A DNA stretch of 64,000 nt from NCBI RefSeq assembly GCF_024055795.1, contig NZ_JAMXMY010000027.1:1-64000 (forward strand). The letters run 5' to 3'. This document shows positions 35,762 through 44,197 of this stretch, one piece after another. The position numbers were made by a program, and so were the translations under genes. This DNA is from Actinoallomurus purpureus. Its GTDB lineage: Bacteria; Actinomycetota; Actinomycetes; Streptosporangiales; Streptosporangiaceae. A model generated the notes under the pieces. The model saw only the letters and a list, made by a program, of their open reading frames with translations. It made no database searches and was not told the origin of the DNA. How positions within the stretch are numbered: position 1 is the stretch's first letter; the number at the start of each line of letters is the position of its first letter.

Positions 35762-36427
35762 GTGGCGGCGACGCACGGCATCCGGGTCGGGGCCATCGAC
35801 GACCATCCGGTGACGCTGCGCGGGATCGAACTCGTGCTCGCCGAGTTCCCCGAGATCCACGTCGTGGCCATGGCCGACACCCCGGCCGCGCTCCTCGAGG
35901 CCCCGGAGACCGGCCGTGACCTCGACGGGCTCGACGTGGTCCTCCTCGACCTCTATCTCGCCACCGACGTGCCCTCGCTCGACGTGGTCCAGGAGCTGGC
36001 ACCCCGCGTACCGGTCCTGGTGATGTCGGCGTCGCGGCACCGGCATGACGTCGTGGCCGCCATCCGCGCCGGCGCTTCGGGATACCTCACCAAGGACAGC
36101 GCCGACGATCAGTTCGCGGCGGCCATCACCACCGTCGCGAGCGGCGGTTTCTTCCTCTCCTCGCAGCTGGCCGACATGGTCGGTGCGGTCCTGGCCGGCC
36201 GCGCCTCCGAGCCGGAGCTATCGCCCCGCGAGGAGGAGGCGCTCGGCTGGATCGCCCGCGGGTTCACCCACGCGCAGACCGCCCGGCGGATGGGCGTGAC
36301 CAAGGCGACGGTCGACACCTACGTCGAGCGGATCCGCCGCAAGCTGCAGCTCGGCAATAAGGCGGAGCTGACCCGCGCGGCACTCAGACGTCACGGCGGG
36401 CACGGCGGGCACGGACCTCGCGCCTGA
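35762..36427 (+). CDS. NarL/FixJ-family response regulator
   Basis: 221 residues from a GTG. Receiver motifs: IDDHPVTLRG, phosphoacceptor in VVLLDLYL, and Lys in GYLTKDS. The LuxR-type helix-turn-helix is LSPREEEALGWIARGFTHAQTA (about 155-176) and KLQLGNKAELTRAA. Partner of the kinase at 33.4-34.6 kb. The last ten codons (GGHGGHGPRA) come from the degenerate repeat that starts just past the gene, so the natural C-terminus may have been altered. Confidence 0.9.
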   Translation: MAATHGIRVGAIDDHPVTLRGIELVLAEFPEIHVVAMADTPAALLEAPETGRDLDGLDVVLLDLYLATDVPSLDVVQELAPRVPVLVMSASRHRHDVVAAIRAGASGYLTKDSADDQFAAAITTVASGGFFLSSQLADMVGAVLAGRASEPELSPREEEALGWIARGFTHAQTARRMGVTKATVDTYVERIRRKLQLGNKAELTRAALRRHGGHGGHGPRA

Positions 36428-36662
36428 GCCGATGCGCGGTGAGCACAGGCCTCGTGCCCTGAGCCGGTCAGCAGCGAGCACAGCCCCCACGCCTTGGCCT
36501 CCCGGCGACACAGGTCCCACGCCTTGGCCTCCCGGCGAGCACGGACCTCGCGCCTGAGCCGACTCCCGGCAGGCACAGGCACAGGCCCCGGCCCCGGCCC
36601 CGGCCCCGGCCCTAAAGCCTCCCGGTGAACACCGGCTCGCGCCTGAGCCGACTCCCGGCGGG
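36411..36662. repeat. degenerate repeat cluster with long direct repeats
   Basis: Three direct repeats interlace. ACGGACCTCGCGCCTGAGCC (36411 and 36541) is separated by exactly 130 bp. CCCACGCCTTGGCCTCCCGG (36486 and 36516) has a 30-bp period. CTCGCGCCTGAGCCGACTCC (36547 and 36636) is 89 bp apart. Five GGCCCC hexamers lie at about 36583-36612. No gene is seen from 36428 to 36868 (a ribosome site for the next gene excepted). The units are not CRISPR-like because spacers are neither constant nor unique. Confidence 0.7.
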
Positions 36663-36868
36663 CCGTCCGCGCATTCGGGCGGCCGTTCGTTCCCGAAGCG
36701 ATCCCCTGGAGTACGGCAGAGCCATCGCGTGGTGCGTTCACACCACACGTCGCCGTCATTGTTCTGCCGACCGCGGGGACGTGCATTCGCCTGGCATGAC
36801 CAGCACCGTCGGCTCTGGTGACAATCGGCGCGTCCACAGATCCACGCACCGCGTGAAAGGCGAAATGA

Positions 36869-37414
36869 ATGCCATCCAAACGACTCCTCCCGACCGCGTT
36901 GGCCGCTGCGGCATGTGCCGTGGCGGTCCTGATCCCCGGTATGTCGTCCGCGTCGGCCGCGGCCGTCGACCATGACGAGTGCGTGGAGAGCGCGAACCAT
37001 TACTGCATCGCGCCCCACGTCGCCGCGACGGGTGACCAGTGCCCGGGCACCCAGTATTTCCCGGCGAACGACGCGTACGGCGTGCCGATGCATTGGACGT
37101 ACTCCAACGACACGGTGGCCTGCGTTCGCGTCGACTACTCGTACGACATCTCGATAAGGAGCCAGAAGAGCTGCCAGTACTGGTTCTACGTTCCGGCGGG
37201 CCACGCGACCGCTCCCGTGGTGTTCGGGTACTGGACTCGGCCCTGGAGCATCAAGCACACCGTCCGCCTCGACGAGAACGCCCATGAGGGCTGGACCCAC
37301 GTCTTCGACGCCGCGGAGGTCTTCGACATCCAGTTCCAGGACAACAACGGCACCAACGCGGGCGCCATCGGCTGGGGCGACGGGTCCCGCTACGGCTGGA
37401 GCGTCTGGTGCTGA
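36869..37414 (+). CDS. secreted protein of unknown function
   Basis: 181 residues. Signal peptide ends near SASA-A. The mature part has six or so Cys (DECVESANHYCIAPHV, GDQCPGTQ, VACVRVD, KSCQYWFYV, SVWC) that suggest disulfides in a small beta-rich fold ending in WGDGSRYGWSVWC. No domain recognised. The stop overlaps the GH25 start, so it is co-translated with a lysozyme. The ATG at 36869 is preceded by AAAGG; an out-of-frame ATG lies 4 bp before. Role in cell-wall turnover is inferred from context only. Confidence 0.8.
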   Translation: MPSKRLLPTALAAAACAVAVLIPGMSSASAAAVDHDECVESANHYCIAPHVAATGDQCPGTQYFPANDAYGVPMHWTYSNDTVACVRVDYSYDISIRSQKSCQYWFYVPAGHATAPVVFGYWTRPWSIKHTVRLDENAHEGWTHVFDAAEVFDIQFQDNNGTNAGAIGWGDGSRYGWSVWC

Positions 37415-38484
37415 GCGGGCGCGCGGCGGCGTGCAGGATCATCGTGGGCGTCACCGCGGTGACCGCCGTGCTGGGGTCGGGGGCCGGCGGGGCGTCCGCG
37501 GCGACCGGGCCGACGCCCGCTCCGCTGCGAGCGCCCCTCGCCAGGCCGGCGGCGGACGGCGCGACCGTTCCGGGCCTCGACGTCTCCAGTGGCCAGCCGA
37601 ACGTCGACTGGTCGACGGTGTACGCGTCGGGGCGGCGATTCGCCTACGTCAGCGCGGCGGACGGCACGGCCAAGAACCCCTCCTTCACCGCCCAGACGAA
37701 CGGTGCGAAGGCCGCCGGGCTGCTGGCCGGGGCGTACTTCTTCGCCGAGCCGGTGTTCGAGACGGGGACCACCCACGCCGACTGGTTCCTGGATCAGATC
37801 CACTACACGCCGGACGGGCGGACGCTGCCACCGGCCCTGGACGTGGAGCGCAACACCAACCAGCCCGCCTGTGACGGGGTCGGCGCGGGGACCTGGCAGA
37901 CGTACGTCCGCGACTTCACCGCCGAGGTCAAGCGCCGCACCGGGGCCGACGCGATGATCTACGTCTCTCCCTCCTTCTGGGCGGACTGCGTGGGCGACAC
38001 CCAGGCGTTCTCCCAGACCAACCCGCTCTGGGTGGCGCACTGGGGAGTGAGCAGGCCGGCCATGCCGGGCGGCTGGCCGTACTACACGCTCTGGCAGACC
38101 GGCGTCGGCTCCGTACCGGGGGTGTCCGGAACCGTCGACATCGACGTCTTCGGCGGCTCGATGGACCAGTTGCGCAAGTTCGCTCCCGGCCGCGCGGACG
38201 GCCTGCCGTACCAGGTGACCGGCGTCGACGCCCAAGGGCTCGCGGTGCAGAGCCAGCCCCACGTCGGCCATGTGGTCCGGTACGCCCCGGAGGGCGCGAC
38301 GCTCTCCGTCGACTGCCAGACAGTCCACGGCGACCAGGTCGACGGCCGGGTCCGGAACGGCCGACCCTTCACCACGTGGGACCGGCTCACCGACGGCACC
38401 TGGGTCTACGACTGGTACCTGAACACCCCGGTCGTCGACACCGACGGCCACTCCCCCGGCATCCCCCACTGCGCGGGCGGCTGA
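37408..38484 (+). CDS. secreted GH25 lysozyme with C-terminal SH3-like domain
   Basis: 358 residues from a GTG overlapping the upstream stop by 7 bp. Signal peptide about 1-32. The GH25 barrel (about 50-260) has GLDVSSGQPNVDWSTVY, GAYFFAEPV and ALDVERN (the catalytic acid pair region), and WQTGVGSVPGVSGTVDIDVF. A C-terminal SH3-like domain (about 270-358) ends in TWVYDWYLNTPVVD and SPGIPHC, matching the CHAP amidase's module. GH25 enzymes cut the muramic acid-glucosamine bond of peptidoglycan. Probably part of the same regulon as the CHAP gene. Confidence 0.92.
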   Translation: MLSGRAAACRIIVGVTAVTAVLGSGAGGASAATGPTPAPLRAPLARPAADGATVPGLDVSSGQPNVDWSTVYASGRRFAYVSAADGTAKNPSFTAQTNGAKAAGLLAGAYFFAEPVFETGTTHADWFLDQIHYTPDGRTLPPALDVERNTNQPACDGVGAGTWQTYVRDFTAEVKRRTGADAMIYVSPSFWADCVGDTQAFSQTNPLWVAHWGVSRPAMPGGWPYYTLWQTGVGSVPGVSGTVDIDVFGGSMDQLRKFAPGRADGLPYQVTGVDAQGLAVQSQPHVGHVVRYAPEGATLSVDCQTVHGDQVDGRVRNGRPFTTWDRLTDGTWVYDWYLNTPVVDTDGHSPGIPHCAGG

Positions 38485-38502
38485 CGTACGACCGAGAGGG
38501 AA

Positions 38503-38535
38503 GGCGACGCCCGGCCGATCCGGCCGGGCGTCGCC
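38503..38535 (+). terminator. hairpin terminator after GH25
   Basis: GGCGACGCCCGGCC pairs with GGCCGGGCGTCGCC across a five-base loop, 18 bp after the lysozyme stop. Confidence 0.8.
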
Positions 38536-38648
38536 GAGGCGTACGGGACGACCGCTCTTCCCGTCGACGTGAGAGTCCCGCTCCGGCACTCGCCAACGAT
38601 CACTATCTGTGACAGAGTGACTACCGTTCTCCCCCAAGGAGGTCGGTG

Positions 38649-39983
38649 ATGCGCGGACTGCCTCTTGCCGCACGGGCCTATGCCGGCGGCGTCATCGCAC
38701 TGGCGATCGGCGTCATCGCCACGTCCTCGTTGACGGGCCTGTGCTGGCCGCGACTCGCCGTCCTCGCCGCCCTGTTCGTGGTCACCGAGTCGTCGGCGGC
38801 GACCCTCACCATCAAACGTGCCCGCGTGTCGATGAGCTTCGCGGCGGGCCTGGCCGCCGTGGTGCTGGCCGGCCCGGTCGGCGCCACGTTGATCGGCGTC
38901 ACGGCGATCCTCACGGGCCGGCGCGACATCGGCCTCGTCAAACGCCTCTTCAACGCCGCCCAGTACGCCTTGAGCGGTTACGCGGCGGGTGCGGTCTTCC
39001 AGGCGCTCGGGGGCCACCCCTACCGCTGGGGCGAGGCCGACTGGACCCGGCATGTCCTGGGACCGTTCGTCGGCGCGCTCGTCACGTTCGTCACCGTGAA
39101 CCTCGCGCTGATGGCCGCCGTCCTTCTCGCCAGCCGGCAGGCGACCTGGCGCGAGGTCCTGGCGACCGGGCGCCTGGTCGCCCCCGGGTGTCTCGCGTTC
39201 GGAATGATCGGGCTGCTCATCGCGGGCATGTGGCCGACGGCCGGCCCCCTGTCCGCCGTGCTCGTTCTGATGCCGCTGTTCACCGCCCGCTGGGCGTTCA
39301 CCCAGATCGACGCCCAGCAGCGGGCCCACGCGGCGACCGTCGCCGCGCTGTGTCAGGCGGTCGAGACCAAGGACTACTACACCCGCGGCCACAGCGAACG
39401 CGTCGCGCACGGGTCGGTGATGATCGCCCGGCAGATCGGCATGCGACCCGACCGGATCAGGCGGATCCGCTACGCCGGCATGCTGCACGACGTCGGCAAG
39501 CTCGGCGTGCCGACCAAGGTCCTGCAGAAGGCCGACGATCTGACCGAGGAGGAGTACGCCGCCGTCCAGCTGCATCCCATGCGCGGCGAGGAGATCGTGC
39601 GGGGCATCGACTTCCTCGACGAGGCGCTGGGCGGCATCATGCACCACCACGAGCGGCTCGACGGCACCGGCTACCCCATGGGCCTGTCCGGAGAGGAGAT
39701 CCCCGAGTTCGCGCGCATCATCGCGGTGGCCGACACCTTCGACGCGATGACCTCGACCCGTTCCTACCGTCCCGGCCTGCCGATCGAGACCGCCGTCGAG
39801 GAGCTTCGGCGTTTCGCCGGCACGCAGTTCGATCCGGTGCTGGTCGACGCCTTCATCGCGATCCTGCGCCGCGACGGCTGGATCAAGGCTGAGCCGGTCC
39901 CTCCGCCCGAAGGCGACGATGTGGAGACCACCCAGCAGGACCACGACGACCCGTCCATGCCGATCGGCCTGCCCAGCGCCTAG
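38649..39983 (+). CDS. membrane HD-GYP domain phosphodiesterase-like protein
   Basis: 444 residues from the ATG that follows AAGGAGG by 6 bp (a GTG one codon earlier is possible). Six or seven membrane helices fill residues 1-220. The cytoplasmic part is an HD-GYP domain: HSERV, HDVGKLG (280-286) and HHERLDGTGYP (333-343) are complete. Canonical HD-GYP proteins hydrolyse cyclic-di-GMP or other signalling nucleotides. The membrane part lacks a known sensor name. Preceded by an independent promoter region downstream of the lysozyme terminator. Confidence 0.9.
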   Translation: MRGLPLAARAYAGGVIALAIGVIATSSLTGLCWPRLAVLAALFVVTESSAATLTIKRARVSMSFAAGLAAVVLAGPVGATLIGVTAILTGRRDIGLVKRLFNAAQYALSGYAAGAVFQALGGHPYRWGEADWTRHVLGPFVGALVTFVTVNLALMAAVLLASRQATWREVLATGRLVAPGCLAFGMIGLLIAGMWPTAGPLSAVLVLMPLFTARWAFTQIDAQQRAHAATVAALCQAVETKDYYTRGHSERVAHGSVMIARQIGMRPDRIRRIRYAGMLHDVGKLGVPTKVLQKADDLTEEEYAAVQLHPMRGEEIVRGIDFLDEALGGIMHHHERLDGTGYPMGLSGEEIPEFARIIAVADTFDAMTSTRSYRPGLPIETAVEELRRFAGTQFDPVLVDAFIAILRRDGWIKAEPVPPPEGDDVETTQQDHDDPSMPIGLPSA

Positions 39984-40023
39984 GCGGGCAGACCGCACCG
40001 GCGGGATCGGCCGCCGTGGACGT

Positions 40024-40518
40024 TCACGCGTCGGCTGAGCGGTCCGCCGCGTCGTCGGCCGCCCGCAGCGCCTCGGCGGCCTCCCGATAGGCGTCGGCGG
40101 CGCGGGAGAAGTAGTCGAAGAGCGCCTCGAGCTGCTCGGGCGAATAACCCGCGAGGATCTGGCCGATCTTCTGGCGGGCCGGGGCCATGACCTGGTCGAG
40201 TTCCGCGGGCTTGCCGACCGGTTCGACGATCACCTTGCGACGGTCGCCGGGCGCCGGGGACCGGCGCACGTACCCGGCCTGCTCGAGCCGGTCGATGAGT
40301 CGAGTGGTGGGCCCCGTCGTCAGCCCCGTACGCGCGGCCAGCTCCCCCGGCGTCATCGCGCCCGACAGCTCCAGGATGTTCAGCGCGTACAGATCGGTCG
40401 CGCCCAGGCCACAGGCCTTGGCACCCGCGTGACCGTGCAGCATCACGGCGCTGAGGTACCGGCGGTAGACGTGGCTCGCGTCCGATGGCATCGACGGTGT
40501 TGACACTCGATCATCCAC
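40024..40518 (-). CDS. MarR-family transcriptional regulator
   Basis: 164 residues. Winged helix core: LYALNILELSGAMTPGELAARTGLT, then TRLIDRLEQAGYVRRSPAPGDRRKVIVEP (wing DRR is the family signature), with dimerising helices at both ends. It is divergent from the SnoaL/aldolase chimera. The short intergenic region holds a palindrome that fits an operator. Ligand unknown. Confidence 0.93.
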   Translation of the reverse strand: MDDRVSTPSMPSDASHVYRRYLSAVMLHGHAGAKACGLGATDLYALNILELSGAMTPGELAARTGLTTGPTTRLIDRLEQAGYVRRSPAPGDRRKVIVEPVGKPAELDQVMAPARQKIGQILAGYSPEQLEALFDYFSRAADAYREAAEALRAADDAADRSADA

Positions 40519-40555
40519 TATCTAATCTCTTCTCCAACGCAGATAAATCCTCTAG

Positions 40556-40566
40556 GCAGTAACTGC
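40556..40566. promoter_or_regulatory. 11-bp palindrome, candidate MarR operator
   Basis: GCAGTAACTGC lies between the divergent MarR and SnoaL/aldolase genes, where an autoregulating MarR protein would bind. Binding is inferred. Confidence 0.35.
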
Positions 40567-40598
40567 TCGCTTGAAGATATCATCGAAGGGATCGACGC

Positions 40599-41594
40599 GT
40601 GGACACCAGCACCATCGCCCCGGCCCAGGCCGACCTCGCCGCCATCCGCACCCTGCTCCAGCAGAGCCAGGAGGCCTGGAACCGCGGTGACGGCACCGCC
40701 TACGGCGCCTGCTTCACCGACGACGCCACCGACGTCACCTACGTCGGCACGATCTACCACGGCGGATCCGAGATCGGCCGTGCCCACCAGGCCCTGTTCG
40801 ACAGCTTCCTCAAGGACAGCCGGCTCCTCCTCGAGATCGTCGGCATCCGCCTCTACGGCACCGACACCGCCGTCGTCGTCACCCGCGGCGACGTCTCCAA
40901 GGGCAAGCCGAAGAAGCTCGGCAAACTCGCCACCTACACGCTCATCCGCCAGGCCGACGACCACTGCGACGCATCGCACCTGGACTACGCCGACAACCTC
41001 ACCTCTACCCGGTCGGCGGCGACCTGGGCGCACAACAACGACCTGTGGATCGAGGCCGAGCTCGGAGAGATCGGCGGCAAGGACGGCGTGCACTCCCCGA
41101 CCGCGCGCACCGACGCCGGCGAGGCGGCGGCCTACGTCGCCGACACCGGAGTCGACGCCCTCGCGGTCGCGGTCGGCAGCTCGCACGCCATGACCAGCAA
41201 GAGCGCGAGCCTCGACATCGAACTGGTCGGCGAACTGCGCGCCGCGGTGCCGGTCCCGCTCGTGCTGCACGGCTCCAGCGGCGTCCTCGATGGCGATCTA
41301 CGGCGAGCGGTCGCCGCCGGGCTCACCAAGATCAACGTCGGCACGCAGCTCAACGAAGGACACGCCGAATCCCTCGTACGACCTTCGCGTCGCGGTCACG
41401 GAAACTGCGGTCATCTCCCGCCGGCCCGCCGTGCGCGTTCCGCACTCGCGGACGCACACGGCGGGCTTTCCGCGTTGCGGGCACCGATGTCGCGGCGGCC
41501 GGGAACGGCCGGGCCGTCACACGGCTTCGGCGGGGTCGGGGTGCTTCCTTGCATTGGTCGAGATGAGGAAGACCCGCAGGGCCGACGCGAGTAG
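40599..41594 (+). CDS. in-frame chimera of a SnoaL-like domain and a class II aldolase fragment
   Basis: 331 codons from a GTG after GAAGGGA. Residues 1-122 are a SnoaL/SgcJ-EcaC domain (QEAWNRGDGTAYGACFTDDATDVTYV), cut before its last strand. Residues about 123-252 are an internal piece of a ketose-bisphosphate aldolase (DASHLDYADN, EAELGEIGGKDGVHSP, VDALAVAVGSSHAM, VPLVLHGSSGV, KINVGTQLN) lacking its N-terminal zinc His region. The remaining 80 residues are Arg/Pro-rich and look like read-through. The join appears to be a deletion that fused two genes in frame. The SnoaL part could still fold; the aldolase cannot be active. Likely decaying. Confidence 0.75.
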   Translation: MDTSTIAPAQADLAAIRTLLQQSQEAWNRGDGTAYGACFTDDATDVTYVGTIYHGGSEIGRAHQALFDSFLKDSRLLLEIVGIRLYGTDTAVVVTRGDVSKGKPKKLGKLATYTLIRQADDHCDASHLDYADNLTSTRSAATWAHNNDLWIEAELGEIGGKDGVHSPTARTDAGEAAAYVADTGVDALAVAVGSSHAMTSKSASLDIELVGELRAAVPVPLVLHGSSGVLDGDLRRAVAAGLTKINVGTQLNEGHAESLVRPSRRGHGNCGHLPPARRARSALADAHGGLSALRAPMSRRPGTAGPSHGFGGVGVLPCIGRDEEDPQGRRE

Positions 41595-41647
41595 GCCGCT
41601 GCCGGCGATGAACGCGATTCGGTGGCCTCCGCCGGCCGATTCAGCGA

Positions 41648-41905
41648 TCAGGGAAAGATGACCTCGGTCGAGGAGACGACGCGAACCGACGTGACGGGGA
41701 TCCCCTCGCGCCGGCAGCGGTCCAAGACGTAGTCCCGTAGCGACGGACTCAGGTCCTCCAGGTGGTTCCGGCTCTCGACAGGGCCGTTCTTTGATGTACG
41801 CGGTCTCTTAGAAGTCAACTCGGTGATCGCCTCAATGGCAGAAGGGATGATCCGGACGCTGTCATGAACAGTATCCGTGTAACTACGATGCCCCACCCGA
41901 TTCAT
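41648..41905 (-). CDS. hypothetical 85-residue protein
   Basis: The C-terminal half (LEDLSPSLRDYVLDRCRREG, TSVRVVSSTEVIFP) reads like a folded protein; the first half less so. A GTGGGG run five bases before the ATG may be a ribosome site. No family recognised. It may be a remnant, because this interval lies between a gene chimera and a TCS. Confidence 0.3.
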   Translation of the reverse strand: MNRVGHRSYTDTVHDSVRIIPSAIEAITELTSKRPRTSKNGPVESRNHLEDLSPSLRDYVLDRCRREGIPVTSVRVVSSTEVIFP

Positions 41906-42205
41906 CGCCGCCCCACGTCAGTCCAAGATACCCGTCAGTAGAAGCGGCCGGCCAGAGGGGAAGGGTGCGGGCGCCACCGTGATCAGTCAAAGTTCTGATG
42001 CCCAGAATTGGGCGACCGAGTGGCGCCTCGGGTCCCTCGGCGGCAACCGGCCGATCGAGGTCTGCACCAACCCCAGCCTGCATCCCCAACATTCAGGCCC
42101 AGGTTTCTGAGCCAACATCTTCGGAGCGGTTCAGAGTGACGACCCGGAGCGGCAAGCTCTGGTCCAACGCGCATGCATGGGGTTTGGTGAAACCCTGATT
42201 TGCGT
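41906..42205. other. intergenic, nothing recognised
   Basis: 300 bp of lower-than-average coding character without ribosome sites, terminators or repeats that I can support. It lies downstream of the kinase gene on the minus strand. Confidence 0.4.
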
Positions 42206-43357
42206 TTAGATCGCGAGTTCTGCGTAGTTGTCCCGCTGATGTGGGGGGTTTGGGTGAGATGGGGGTGCGAACCGTACGGTCATGGCCAGGCCGCCTTCGG
42301 GGCGTGCGCTGGTGGTGAGGGTGGCGTGGTGAGCTTGGGCGACGGCGTGGACGATGGCGAGGCCGAGGCCGTAGCCGTCGCGGCGGCTGTTACGGTCGGG
42401 CGCCAGTCTCTGGAAGGGTTGGAAGAGGCGCTGAATCTGGTTGTCGGGGATGACCGGCCCGCTGTTGACGATCGTCAGGGTCGCCTGCGCGCCAGAGGTC
42501 TGAGTGGTGATCTCGACGTGCCCGCCTCGGTGGTTGTGGCGGATGGCGTTGTCGATGAGGTTGGCGATGAGGCTTTCGATCAGTCTCGGGTCCCCGGCCG
42601 TCGCTGCGGGCGTTAGGTGCTCGGCGAGGGCGATGCCCTTTTCTGTTGCTCGGTCGCAGCGGGAGGCGAGCACTCCTTGGACGACTTGGCCGAGGTCGAG
42701 GATGTCCCAGCGGGTGACTCCGCGCTCGCTGGTGGCCAGGGCGAGCAGTGCTTGGACGAGCCGTTCTTGGTGTCCGCCGAGGGCGAGGGCCTCCTGGCAG
42801 GCCGAGCGCAGGGTGTCGACGCCGGCGTCGGGGTCGGCGAGGGCGACTTCGAGGAGGGTGCGCAGGCCGGCGAGGGGGGTGCGTAGCTCGTGGGAGGCGT
42901 TGGCGACGAAGTGTCGGTGGGCGTCGAAGGAGGCTTGGAGACGGGCGAAGAGGTCGTCGAGGATGTAGCCCAGTTCGGTCAGCTCGTCGGCGGGTTCGCC
43001 GAGGTTGAGGCGCTGGTGGAGGTTTCCGGCGGAGATGGCGGTGGCGGTGGCGGTAATGGCCCGCAGGGGCCCGAGGAAGCGGCCGGCGACGAACCAGCCG
43101 CCGGCGAGGGCGATGGGGATGAGGATGGCGAGCGCGACGGCGGAGCCGACGAGGAGCTGGTGCGGGCCGATCCCGTGCCCGGTGCCGGTGAGCGCGCCTG
43201 GCGCTGAGCTGTGAGCGGGATGGGTTGATCGGATGCCGACCAGGGGGACGGTGGCGACGGCGAGGACCACGATCCCGGCGGCGTAGATGCCTGCGGCGTA
43301 GAAGAGCGCGAGCCGGGCCCGCAGGGACCGTCTGGGGAGCGGTCGGGGGTTGGTCAT
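42206..43357 (-). CDS. sensor histidine kinase, HAMP type
   Basis: 383 residues. Two membrane helices (about 14-38 and 75-99) enclose a short His/Gly-rich loop (THPAHSSAPGALTGTGHGIG). HAMP follows (RFLGPLRAITATATAIS). Phosphoacceptor in ASHELRTPLAGL, N box LIDNAIRHNH, lid DGYGLGLAIVHAVAQAHH. Its ATG overlaps the regulator stop (ATGA). It is the paralogue of the 4.6-5.7 kb kinase and sits near an ABC-2 exporter. Confidence 0.93.
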   Translation of the reverse strand: MTNPRPLPRRSLRARLALFYAAGIYAAGIVVLAVATVPLVGIRSTHPAHSSAPGALTGTGHGIGPHQLLVGSAVALAILIPIALAGGWFVAGRFLGPLRAITATATAISAGNLHQRLNLGEPADELTELGYILDDLFARLQASFDAHRHFVANASHELRTPLAGLRTLLEVALADPDAGVDTLRSACQEALALGGHQERLVQALLALATSERGVTRWDILDLGQVVQGVLASRCDRATEKGIALAEHLTPAATAGDPRLIESLIANLIDNAIRHNHRGGHVEITTQTSGAQATLTIVNSGPVIPDNQIQRLFQPFQRLAPDRNSRRDGYGLGLAIVHAVAQAHHATLTTSARPEGGLAMTVRFAPPSHPNPPHQRDNYAELAI

Positions 43358-44016
43358 GGTGGCCCGATTCGGTAGCCGCCTTCGCGGATGGTCTCGATCA
43401 CTGGTGGGTCGCCGAGTTTGGCGCGCAGCCGGTGCATGGTGTGTTTGACCGCCGAGGTGAAGGGGTCGGCTGCTTCGTCCCAGACTCGTTCGAGTAGTTC
43501 CTCGGCGGGCAGGACCAGGCCTGGTGAGGCGAGCAGGCATTCAAGGAGCGCGAACTCCTTCGGGCTGAGCTCGAGGCGTCGGCCGGCGCGGAACGCCACC
43601 CGGCGGGCCGGGTCCAGGGTGATGTCTCCGCAGGAGAGGGTGGGAGGTAGCGGCGGGGTGGCCCGGCGGGCCAGGGCCCGGACGCGGGCGACCAGTTCGG
43701 CGAAGGCGAACGGCTTGGGCAGGTAGTCGTCGGCGCCGAGGCTGAGCCCGTCGACGCGGTCTTCGATCGTGTCGGCGGCGGTCAGCATGAGCACGCGGGT
43801 GTCGGAGCGGTCGCGTGCGAGTCGCCGGCAGATCTCGTCCCCGTGGACGCCGGGCAGGTCGCGGTCGAGGATCACCACCTCGTAGCGGGTGGTGGCCAGG
43901 CGGTCGAGGGCGTCGGTCCCGTCCAGGACAACGTCGACGGCCATGCCCTCGCGGCGCAGCCCGGTGCCGATCGAGCGGGCGAGCACCTCGAAGTCCTCGA
44001 CCACCAGGACCCTCAC
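43354..44016 (-). CDS. OmpR-family response regulator
   Basis: 220 residues. Receiver: VEDFEVLA, phosphoacceptor in VILDRDLPG, Lys in DDYLPKPFAF. Winged helix: SAVKHTMHRLRAKLGDPP and wing EGGYRIGPP. About half of its residues match the regulator at 3.9 kb by eye. Divergent from the ABC-2 exporter genes; three CAGGTCGC repeats in the shared promoter fit an OmpR-type tandem site. Confidence 0.93.
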   Translation of the reverse strand: MRVLVVEDFEVLARSIGTGLRREGMAVDVVLDGTDALDRLATTRYEVVILDRDLPGVHGDEICRRLARDRSDTRVLMLTAADTIEDRVDGLSLGADDYLPKPFAFAELVARVRALARRATPPLPPTLSCGDITLDPARRVAFRAGRRLELSPKEFALLECLLASPGLVLPAEELLERVWDEAADPFTSAVKHTMHRLRAKLGDPPVIETIREGGYRIGPP

Positions 44017-44092
44017 CGCAGATCACCGCCGGTCGTAGGGGAAGGACGGCGGGGCGGGCCGCCGGTTCGAGGTGTCATGTGTTCAACGATGC

Positions 44093-44120
44093 CAGGTCGC
44101 AGGTCGCAGCCAGGTCGCAG
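44093..44120. promoter_or_regulatory. three direct CAGGTCGC repeats, candidate OmpR-type site
   Basis: CAGGTCGC starts at 44093, 44100 and 44111. Direct repeats at about one helical turn are typical of OmpR/PhoB-class binding. They lie between the regulator start and the ABC exporter. Function inferred. Confidence 0.45.
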
Positions 44121-44197
44121 CGGCTGAGACCGGGCGGGAACCAGGCGGCATGTACAAAAACCAGCATGAGACAACACCGAACCGGAAGCTCACCCCG

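Noticed and set aside
36411-36662. CRISPR array
   Set aside because: Repeat units vary in length and spacing, spacers are not unique, and no cas gene is near.
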